The position numbers and the translations under genes were made by a program. From Advenella mandrilli (GTDB lineage Bacteria > Pseudomonadota > Gammaproteobacteria > Burkholderiales > Burkholderiaceae_B), in contig NZ_JAENGP010000008.1 of assembly GCF_016595155.1 (NCBI RefSeq), forward strand, positions 124,001 through 188,000: a stretch of 64,000 nucleotides of DNA, read 5' to 3'. Below the pieces are notes generated by a model. That model saw only the letters and a program-made list of their open reading frames with translations, searched no databases and was not told the origin of the DNA. Positions 57,978 through 64,000 of the stretch are shown one piece after another (position 1 is the stretch's first letter; each line of letters starts with the position of its first letter).

Positions 57978-59273
57978 ATGACTTCAGAAATATCCACTTC
58001 GCACCCACTTCCCTCATATTTAAATCCTAATGACTTGGGTGCATGGGGTATCTATCTTCAACAAATTGACCGGGTTACCCCTTATCTAGGTTCCCTTAGC
58101 CGTTGGGTAGAAACACTGAAACGACCAAAGCGCTCCTTGATTGTCGATGTTCCTGTTGAACTGGATAACGGTACGATTGCCCATTTTGAAGGTTATCGTG
58201 TGCAGCACAATACATCACGCGGCCCGGGCAAGGGTGGCGTACGTTTTCACCAGGATGTCTGCCTGGCAGAAGTAATGGCGTTGGCAGCCTGGATGTCTAT
58301 TAAAAATGCAGCGGTCAATTTACCCTTTGGCGGTGCCAAAGGCGGTATTCGCATCGATGCACGCAAGTACTCAAAAAAAGAACTTGAACGCGTGACAAGA
58401 CGCTACACCAGCGAAATTGGTCTTATTATTGGTCCAACCAAAGATATTCCGGCTCCCGATGTAAACACCAGCCCACAAACCATGGCCTGGATGATGGATA
58501 CCTACTCTATGAATGAGGGCGCGACAGCCACTGGCGTGGTTACCGGTAAGCCTATTTCCCTTGGTGGCAGCCTTGGGCGCGTAGAGGCCACCGGCCGTGG
58601 GGTGTTTGTTGCTGCCTGCGAAGCGGCAAAAGATCTCGGTCTTAGTGTTTCCGGTTCAAGGGTGGCTGTACAGGGTTTTGGTAATGTGGGTGGTACTGCG
58701 GCCCGCCTGTTTCACGAAACAGGTGCCAAGGTGGTTGCCATTCAAGATCATACCGGCACGATTCACAATGAAAATGGTATCAATATCCACGACTTGTTAA
58801 ATTATGTCGAAGATCATGCCGGCATCATGGGTTTTACAGAGGCTGCCGCCATTTCAAATGAAGACTTCTGGAGTGTTTCCAGCGATTTCCTTATTCCGGC
58901 AGCGCTTGAGAGTCAAATTACCATAAAAAATGCAGACCAGATCAAGACCAAAATCCTGGTAGAAGGTGCCAACGGTCCAACCACTCCCGAAGCAGATGAC
59001 ATTCTTACCCGGAAAGGGGTGTATATTGTTCCTGACGTTATTTCCAACGCAGGCGGTGTAACGGTTAGCTATTTCGAGTGGGTACAGGATTTTTCAAGTT
59101 TTTTCTGGAGTGAAGAAGAAATTAACCAGCGTCTTGAGCGTCTCATGCGTGATGCCTATCGCTCTGTCTCTAATGTAGCCAAACATCATCAGGTAAGTTT
59201 GCGGACCGCGGCATTTATTGTTGCTTGCACTCGCATACTAGAGGCGCGCGAAGTACGGGGTCTTTACCCATAA
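57978..59273 (+). CDS. gdhA: Glutamate dehydrogenase
   Basis: Interconverts glutamate and 2-oxoglutarate plus ammonium. 431 aa of the RocG/GdhA hexameric class. The catalytic Lys is in '[14 protein letters not shown]', substrate contacts in '[13 protein letters not shown]', and the dinucleotide fold in '[19 protein letters not shown]'. Cofactor choice (NAD or NADP) cannot be decided by eye. A strong AGGAG precedes the ATG, two dyads lie upstream, and a terminator follows. Confidence 0.95.
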   Translation: MTSEISTSHPLPSYLNPNDLGAWGIYLQQIDRVTPYLGSLSRWVETLKRPKRSLIVDVPVELDNGTIAHFEGYRVQHNTSRGPGKGGVRFHQDVCLAEVMALAAWMSIKNAAVNLPFGGAKGGIRIDARKYSKKELERVTRRYTSEIGLIIGPTKDIPAPDVNTSPQTMAWMMDTYSMNEGATATGVVTGKPISLGGSLGRVEATGRGVFVAACEAAKDLGLSVSGSRVAVQGFGNVGGTAARLFHETGAKVVAIQDHTGTIHNENGINIHDLLNYVEDHAGIMGFTEAAAISNEDFWSVSSDFLIPAALESQITIKNADQIKTKILVEGANGPTTPEADDILTRKGVYIVPDVISNAGGVTVSYFEWVQDFSSFFWSEEEINQRLERLMRDAYRSVSNVAKHHQVSLRTAAFIVACTRILEAREVRGLYP

Positions 59274-59299
59274 TTTTTTTGTAAAAATTTGCGGTGTTT

Positions 59300-59356
59300 A
59301 ACCCTGGTTTTAATGGACCCGCTACAAGAGCCCGTTAAAACCGGGGTTTCTTTTTA
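59300..59356 (+). terminator. Rho-independent terminator after gdhA
   Basis: Arms AACCCTGGTTTTAA / TTAAAACCGGGGTT (one mismatch) with a 21-base loop and a T-run. It lies between convergent gdhA and the GST gene. Confidence 0.85.
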
Positions 59357-59366
59357 ACTGTAAACC

Positions 59367-60071
59367 TTAGTTTTTTTCTAAAGATTGTGCGGTTTGCCCA
59401 AACAGGATTTTTCTGGATTCTTCATCATGTACGGTTGGTGAGGGGTTAATTTCATGGGCTATTTCATAAGCGCGTATCGTTGCAGGTCGTGCTTTTATTA
59501 ATTCATACCAGCGTTGCAGGTTGGGAAAATCGGCCAGATCTTGTCCCTGTTTTTCATGGGACACAATCCATGGATAGCAAGCCATGTCGGCAATGGAATA
59601 TTGGCCTGCAATATAAACCCGGTCTTCCAGGTGTTTATTCAGGACACCATACAAACGGTTGGTTTCATTACGATAGCGTTCAATGGCATAGGGTATTTTT
59701 TCAGTGGCGTATTGTGAAAAATGATGATTTTGACCAGCCATGGGACCTAAGCCAGCCATTTGCCAATATAGCCATTGCAATGTTTCTGTCCTGATCCTTA
59801 AATCGGAAGATAGAAATTTACCGGTTTTATTAGCCAGGTAATGCAACATTGTACCGGACTCAAAAATTGAAATAGGCTCACCTTGATCAATCGGGTGATG
59901 ATCTACCATAGCGGGTATACGATTGTTGGGTGCGATTTTCAGGAAGTCAGGAGAAAACTGTTCTCCCTTGGAGATATTGACAGGAATAATTTTATATTCA
60001 AGACCTGTTTCCTCCAGGAAAATCGTAATTTTATGTCCGTTGGGTGTTGTCCAGTAATAAAGATCAATCAT
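59367..60071 (-). CDS. Nu-class (YghU/YfcG-like) glutathione S-transferase
   Basis: 234-aa GST with 'LYYWTTPNGHKITIFLEETG', whose TPNGxK motif marks the nu class that has disulfide reductase activity toward glutathione conjugates. Also 'APNNRIPAMVDH' with the cis-Pro and 'SIFESGTMLHYLA'. Downstream member of a coupled operon: its ATG overlaps the glutathione peroxidase stop by four bases. Confidence 0.9.
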   Translation of the reverse strand: MIDLYYWTTPNGHKITIFLEETGLEYKIIPVNISKGEQFSPDFLKIAPNNRIPAMVDHHPIDQGEPISIFESGTMLHYLANKTGKFLSSDLRIRTETLQWLYWQMAGLGPMAGQNHHFSQYATEKIPYAIERYRNETNRLYGVLNKHLEDRVYIAGQYSIADMACYPWIVSHEKQGQDLADFPNLQRWYELIKARPATIRAYEIAHEINPSPTVHDEESRKILFGQTAQSLEKN

Positions 60072-60550
60072 GATAAGGCTTCCTTAATATCGGTTTCTAT
60101 TTGTTCAGGTTTGGTTACAGGGGCATAACGCTTGATAACTTCACCCTGGCGGTTAATTAAAAATTTAGTGAAGTTCCATTTAATATTTTGGCTACCCAAA
60201 ACCCCGCGCTTTTCTTTTTTTAACCAAGTATACAATGGATGTTCGTGACTGCCATTAACATCAATCTTGCTCATGATGGTAAAGCTGACGTCATAATTCA
60301 ATTGGCAAAAAGAAATAATTTCTTTATTGCTGCCGGGTTCCTGGTGACCAAACTGGTTGCATGGAAAGGCAATAATTTCAAACCCCTGTTTTTTATAGGT
60401 CTGATAAAGTTTTTCAAGGCCATTATATTGAGGGGTAAAACCACAATTAGAGGCCACGTTGACAATAAGCACCGTTTTGCCTTTCAGGCTGGATAATTCA
60501 AGTGTGGCGCCGTCTGCTTTAGCGGCAGAAAAATCATAGAGCGTGTTCAT
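60068..60550 (-). CDS. Glutathione peroxidase family protein (Cys form)
   Basis: 160-aa thiol peroxidase with the catalytic Cys in 'VASNCGFTPQYNGLEKLY' in place of selenocysteine, the partner motifs 'FPCNQFGHQEPG' and 'IKWNFTKFLI' (Gln and Trp of the triad). Bacterial Cys forms often use thioredoxin rather than glutathione. No signal peptide, so cytoplasmic. It overlaps both neighbours by four bases, upstream EamA and downstream GST. Confidence 0.93.
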   Translation of the reverse strand: MNTLYDFSAAKADGATLELSSLKGKTVLIVNVASNCGFTPQYNGLEKLYQTYKKQGFEIIAFPCNQFGHQEPGSNKEIISFCQLNYDVSFTIMSKIDVNGSHEHPLYTWLKKEKRGVLGSQNIKWNFTKFLINRQGEVIKRYAPVTKPEQIETDIKEALS

Positions 60551-61440
60551 GTTGGGTTTTTCTCCATTTCATCCCGGATCGGGCTACGGGACGTAACTGC
60601 GCATCCTATCGATGCGCTAACAATAAAGGCAATGGCCAGCCATTGTGGAAATGTCAGGAACTCATGTAAAAGAATAACACCTGCAACGGCTCCCATGGCG
60701 GGTTCAAGACTAAGTAAAACGCTCATGGTTTTACGGGGTAGGGCACGCAGGGAAATCATTTCAAGCGAGTAGGGGATCGCACTGGACATAATGGCGACGC
60801 CCAGACCAAAGAGCATTAGGGAGGGATTCAGCAGAGCCGTACCTGCGTGTTCAATACCAAAAGGTAAAACCACCAGGGCGGAAACGGTAATACCCAAAGA
60901 AGATGCCTGCCCCGGGTGAATGTTGCGGGTTCGTTGGCCAAAAATGATATACAGGGCCCAACCTGCGCCAGCAATCGCGGCATAGGTTACACCAACCGGG
61001 TCCAGGGCAGCGATTGAATCTTGCTGTGGAATAAGCATATATAAGCCAGCTGCCACCATGGCAATCCATAGAAAATCAATTTTTTTACGTGAAGAAAAAA
61101 TGGCCAGGGACAGAGGGCCGATAAACTCAATAGCTACCGCAATACCCAAGGGAATAGTGCGCAGCGACATGTAAAACAGGAAATTGATGGATGCCAAAGA
61201 CAAGCCATACAGAATAATGCTTAAGGCATCTTTGCGATTAAGCTTAAAACGCCAGGGTCGCCATATGCAACATAATAGCAGTGCCGAAAAAACGAGTCGG
61301 TAAGTGGTTGTTCCTTGCGCGCCCACTTCGGAAAACAGGGATTTGGCAAATGAAGTACCAATACACAATGAGGCCATGGAGCCAATGAGCGCAATAATTC
61401 CCAGTGTTTGAGAATAGGCAGGAGAAGAGGGCGTTGACAT
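60547..61440 (-). CDS. EamA/RhtA-like ten-TM metabolite transporter
   Basis: Drug/metabolite transporter family permease with ten hydrophobic segments in two EamA repeats; 'FYMSLRTIPLGIAVAIEFIGPL' and 'MSVLLSLEPAMGAVAGVILL' are the RhtA-type repeats (threonine/homoserine exporters). I use the ATG at 61440 (297 aa); a TTG at 61464 is possible. First gene of the EamA-Gpx-GST operon. Substrate unknown; a thiol or amino acid is plausible given the partners, but this is inference. Confidence 0.86.
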   Translation of the reverse strand: MSTPSSPAYSQTLGIIALIGSMASLCIGTSFAKSLFSEVGAQGTTTYRLVFSALLLCCIWRPWRFKLNRKDALSIILYGLSLASINFLFYMSLRTIPLGIAVAIEFIGPLSLAIFSSRKKIDFLWIAMVAAGLYMLIPQQDSIAALDPVGVTYAAIAGAGWALYIIFGQRTRNIHPGQASSLGITVSALVVLPFGIEHAGTALLNPSLMLFGLGVAIMSSAIPYSLEMISLRALPRKTMSVLLSLEPAMGAVAGVILLHEFLTFPQWLAIAFIVSASIGCAVTSRSPIRDEMEKNPT

Positions 61441-61556
61441 GGGGGTAAATATTACACGTATCAAAGGGGAAATGATCCATTCTATCGGATTGGAAATTTA
61501 ATTGTTAAATGGCATTACTCATGCGTGTTTGGCGTAGGTAAACTGTTGCTTTTCCC

Positions 61557-61596
61557 CATAAAACAATGCCTTTACAGCATCACTGTAAAGGCATTG
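61557..61596 (-). terminator. Terminator after the Bug/TctC gene
   Basis: Perfect 14-base arms CAATGCCTTTACAG / CTGTAAAGGCATTG with a 5-base loop. On the minus strand it is followed by TTTTATGGGG. Confidence 0.75.
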
Positions 61597-61636
61597 GATT
61601 GCATTTGAAAATTATTATAAATATTTATTAAATTAT

Positions 61637-62617
61637 TTATTTCATTTCAAGCTGGCTTTTCTCAACCACTGATTTTGCCAGGTCGTAATTATCCTTGATT
61701 TGTTTGGCAAACTCTTCAGGTGTATTACCTGCCGGAAAAGCGCCTTGTTTTTCAAGGGCAGCAACAATTTTGGGTTCTTTAAGCGCCTCGCGTACTGCCT
61801 TGTTCAGTTTTTCAATAACATCGCCTGGGGTTCCTGCCGGTGCCAGCAAACCGTAGAATACGCCATTATTCAATTGCGGGTATCCCATTTCTTCATAGGT
61901 GGGAACATCGGGAAGATCTTTCATGCGCTCGGGCCAGGCAACCGCCATGGCTTTAAGCTTGCCAGTTTGCAGATGAGGCATGGAAGAGGGCAGGTTATCG
62001 AACAAGCTATGAACCTGGCCACCCAGTGTATCGGCCACGGCAGGGCCAGAGCCTTTATAAGGGACATGTACCAGGTCAACACCAATCGCCTGTTTGAACG
62101 CTTCACCATTTAAGTTCCCAATACTGCAGATGCCCGGTGAGGCATAGGTGTATTTATTGGGATTGTCTTTTAATACCTGTACGAATTCCTTGAAGTTATT
62201 GGCTGGAACGCCTGGGTTCACAACAATAACGTTAGGTGTGTTAACAAAATTACTAACGGGTGCAAAGTCTTTTTGTGCGTCGTAGGGCAAATCATTAGGA
62301 CGGCATGCCGGATTCACCGCCATGGTGGATACGGTGGCTATGGATAGGGTATAGCCATCGGGTTTTGCCCGTGCTGCTTCTGCTGCGCCAATAGCGCCAC
62401 CGGCCCCTCCCTTGTTCTCCACCACCAAGGATTGCCCCAGGATTTTGGACATTTCCTGGGCCACAATACGGGTAACAATATCAGTTGAGCCACCCGGAGC
62501 AAAAGGGACAATAACCCTGATTGGCTGGCTGGGATAATTGGCGGTTGCATGAGCAAGGCCACTGAGTGTTACGGTACCAAGGGTTGCCGCCAGTACGAAT
62601 GCTTGTTTTAATTTCAT
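61637..62617 (-). CDS. Bug/TctC family periplasmic solute-binding protein
   Basis: 326-aa secreted binding protein of the tripartite tricarboxylate transporter type, very expanded in Alcaligenaceae. Signal peptide ends near 'GLAHATA'; then 'YPSQPIRVIVPFAPGGSTDI', the ligand region 'VVENKGGAGGAIGAAEAARA', and 'VPYKGSGPAVADTLGGQV'. The ATG at 62617 has a perfect AGGAGG upstream; a longer frame to 62689 is not used. No TctA/TctB permease genes are near. Two extra Cys (NPACRP, GICSIG) may form a disulfide. Confidence 0.92.
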   Translation of the reverse strand: MKLKQAFVLAATLGTVTLSGLAHATANYPSQPIRVIVPFAPGGSTDIVTRIVAQEMSKILGQSLVVENKGGAGGAIGAAEAARAKPDGYTLSIATVSTMAVNPACRPNDLPYDAQKDFAPVSNFVNTPNVIVVNPGVPANNFKEFVQVLKDNPNKYTYASPGICSIGNLNGEAFKQAIGVDLVHVPYKGSGPAVADTLGGQVHSLFDNLPSSMPHLQTGKLKAMAVAWPERMKDLPDVPTYEEMGYPQLNNGVFYGLLAPAGTPGDVIEKLNKAVREALKEPKIVAALEKQGAFPAGNTPEEFAKQIKDNYDLAKSVVEKSQLEMK

Positions 62618-62922
62618 TAAATCCTCCTGAATCAGCGCACAAGTGTATATATAAATAAAAAACAGTAATATGGGTAAATACCATGACAAAAATGATAACC
62701 ACTTATCGTTTGCCTGATTTGCTGATTAGTTGGCTTAACCCGCTTTAATCGGCACTTTATGCAATAAGGAAATAATTGCCGTAATTGTCACGTTGCCAGG
62801 ATTAAAGTAATTGGCGATCCAGGGCATTGAAAATACAGAAAGAAATTCCAATATCGTGGAAGTTATAAATGTTAGAATAAACGTTTGAATTAATTTACTT
62901 CATTCAAACAAAGGTTTTAATA
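62618..62922. other. Gene-free divergent region, Bug gene / DUF411 gene
   Basis: 305 bases between divergent genes. AT-rich. It contains the perfect inverted repeat at 62883-62909 next to the DUF411 gene. I see no coding signal and no convincing -35/-10 pair. Confidence 0.5.
62883..62909 (+). promoter_or_regulatory. Inverted repeat before the DUF411 gene
   Basis: Perfect 8-base arms GTTTGAAT and ATTCAAAC with an 11-base spacer, ending at the AAAGG ribosome-binding site. Could be an operator or leader hairpin. Confidence 0.5.
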
Positions 62923-63342
62923 ATGAAAAAACGGTTATTATCGGCCGCTGCCATGCTGGCCATCTCCTCTGTTGCTTATGCTGGTAATAACACAATTACC
63001 GTTTTCCAAGATCCTAATTGCGGCTGCTGTGATGGCTGGAGCCAGCATATGCAAGATGCCGGTTTCAAGATTAAATCCATTAAAACCGGCAATATGACTG
63101 CCGTAAAAGAAAAGCTGGGCGTGCCGTTAAACCTGGCTTCCTGTCATACCGCGGTTGTTGAAGGGACTGGGCAAATAATTGAAGGGCATGTTCCCGCTGC
63201 GGCAGTCCATAAAATGCTGGCCAATGCATCAGTCAAGGGTGTGGCCGCACCAGGCATGCCGTTAAATTCTCCCGGAATGGGGGCCATGGATGGTAACCTG
63301 GTCACGGTTGATTTTAACGGACAGCCGTTTTCAAAAGACTAA
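62923..63342 (+). CDS. DUF411 periplasmic metal-binding protein
   Basis: 139-aa protein with a signal peptide ('LLSAAAMLAISSVAYA'), then the metal-binding 'DPNCGCCDGWSQHM' and a third site 'LASCHTAVVEGTGQIIEGHV'. DUF411 proteins are usually encoded with copper efflux or resistance genes; none are beside this copy. The C-terminal 'PGMPLNSPGMGAMDGN' is Met/Pro-rich, as expected for Cu(I). Copper binding is inferred. Confidence 0.9.
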   Translation: MKKRLLSAAAMLAISSVAYAGNNTITVFQDPNCGCCDGWSQHMQDAGFKIKSIKTGNMTAVKEKLGVPLNLASCHTAVVEGTGQIIEGHVPAAAVHKMLANASVKGVAAPGMPLNSPGMGAMDGNLVTVDFNGQPFSKD

Positions 63343-63367
63343 CCAGAGGCGCGGCAAACCACGCACT

Positions 63368-63619
63368 TCAGAAGGCGTCATGAACCCGTTTGTAACCGGC
63401 CTGTTTAATGGCATGGGCGGTAGGGTCGGCAATATGCAACAATGGAATTTGTGTGGCTGATTCAATAACGGGCGCTACTTTGTGCATGGTATTGGTACAC
63501 AGCACCAGGAAATCAGCACCTGCCTGTTGCAAAAGTAGGGCGGCATCAGCCAGTATCTGTTCGAGTTTTTCTATTTGTATCTCATATTGACAGAAGCGTA
63601 TCCAGAATAGCAGAATCAG
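63368..63619 (-). pseudogene. Fragment of an aspartate/glutamate racemase family gene
   Basis: The minus strand reads an internal piece of a RacD/YgeA-type racemase: 'ADAALLLQQAGADFLVLCTN', then 'TMHKVAPVIESATQIPLLHI' and 'ADPTAHAIKQAGYKRV', including the first catalytic Cys region (CTNTMHK). The usual next words 'GLLGT.FTM' are missing; after KRV it reads HDAF and stops. Upstream the frame is closed by a stop near 63620, and no start with the normal 'GLIGGMSWEST' N-terminus is present. Both ends are lost, about 75 of 230 residues remain. It lies between the DUF411 gene and the FMN reductase. Confidence 0.8.
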
Positions 63620-63674
63620 TTAGCTTTAACACGATATTGTTGCTGTACCAACCTGGATAAATAAGGAGTATCGA

Positions 63675-64000
63675 ATGTCAAAAACATATAAAGTAGGGTA
63701 TTTGGTGGGAAGTCTGGCAACCGCTTCCATTAACCGGTTACTTTCAAAAGCGCTGGTTAACCTGGTACCACCCCAGTTGCAAATGATAGAAATTCCGTTC
63801 AGGGATCTGCCTATTTACAGTTATGATTATGACGCTGATTTCCCAGCAGTGGCTCGTGAATTCAAGAAGTCACTGGCTGAAGTTGATGCCGTCTTATTCA
63901 TTACGCCCGAATATAACCGGTCTATTCCCGGTGGTCTTAAAAACGCTATTGACTGGGCCAGCCGTCCTTATGGACAAAACTCCTTTACCCACAAGCCATC
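63675..64000 (+). CDS. NADPH-dependent FMN reductase-type flavoprotein (3' partial)
   Basis: Runs off the right edge; about 108 residues are visible. It begins 'MSKTYKVGYLVGSLATASIN', a flavodoxin-like fold with the phosphate-binding loop, then 'LQMIEIPFRDLPIYSYDYDA' and 'AVLFITPEYNRSIPGGLKNA', the FMN-contacting PEYN motif of the azoreductase/chromate reductase group. An AAGGAG lies seven bases before the ATG at 63675. Substrate unknown. Confidence 0.9.
   Translation, partial: MSKTYKVGYLVGSLATASINRLLSKALVNLVPPQLQMIEIPFRDLPIYSYDYDADFPAVAREFKKSLAEVDAVLFITPEYNRSIPGGLKNAIDWASRPYGQNSFTHKP

Noticed and set aside
63408-63590. 60-codon plus-strand frame near the right end
   Set aside because: It is the reverse of the racemase fragment, which explains the sequence better.

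Overview
The window is about 64 kb of chromosomal backbone from a betaproteobacterium, most likely of the Burkholderiales family Alcaligenaceae. This rests on gene content and order: a dihydrolipoamide dehydrogenase with its own lipoyl domain next to aceE-aceF, an orphan Bug/TctC binding protein, ppsR divergent from ppsA, and smpB divergent from ratA-ratB. Base composition looks fairly balanced by eye and lower in GC than Bordetella. I see no rRNA, tRNA, prophage, integrase, intact insertion sequence or CRISPR array. Gene density is high, with many 4-base ATGA or 1-base TAATG overlaps.

Layout. 1-2220: end of a branched-chain amino acid ABC transporter (livM partial, livG, livF). 2393-9173, minus strand: a glutathione S-transferase with an odd tail, a Sco copper chaperone, prlC, folD and a two-component system. 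9510-15685: the pyruvate dehydrogenase operon aceE-aceF-lpdA with a clear terminator. 15806-20113: folC, an SPOR protein, cvpA and purF. 20121-24738, minus strand: dsbB, marC-type, glnD, map. 24948-39722: the classic translation and envelope cluster rpsB-tsf-pyrH-frr-uppS-cdsA-dxr-rseP-bamA-skp-lpxD-fabZ-lpxA-lpxB-rnhB. It joins translation, UMP synthesis, undecaprenyl and isoprenoid synthesis, phospholipid, outer-membrane protein assembly and lipid A. 39862-40935: a fatty acid desaturase with its own terminator, apparently inserted. 41001-45327: an RNA methyltransferase, then ppsR and ppsA.

45511-48914: an FKBP isomerase, then an NfeD/SPFH membrane pair tightly joined to a benzoylformate-decarboxylase-like ThDP enzyme. 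48986-51590: smpB, ratA, ratB and an enoyl-CoA hydratase/HIBYL-CoA hydrolase-type gene. 51628-56323: ygfZ, mltG, tmk, holB, tatD-type. 56428-57849: two secreted proteins, one with ankyrin repeats and one unrecognised. 57978-59273: glutamate dehydrogenase behind two tandem dyads. 59367-61440, minus strand: a coupled EamA permease, glutathione peroxidase and nu-type GST operon. 61637-64000: a Bug solute-binding protein, a DUF411 metal-binding protein, a decayed aspartate/glutamate racemase fragment, and the start of an NADPH-dependent FMN reductase cut by the window edge.

Most of the window is well-understood housekeeping, and I found no clear new defence, mobile or biosynthetic system. The items most worth a second look are the ThDP enzyme coupled to NfeD/SPFH that lacks a key BFDC histidine, the tandem dyads before gdhA, the unknown secreted protein at 57070-57849, the Asn/Asp/Glu-rich tail on the first GST, the coupled EamA-Gpx-GST operon, and several palindromes at promoters.
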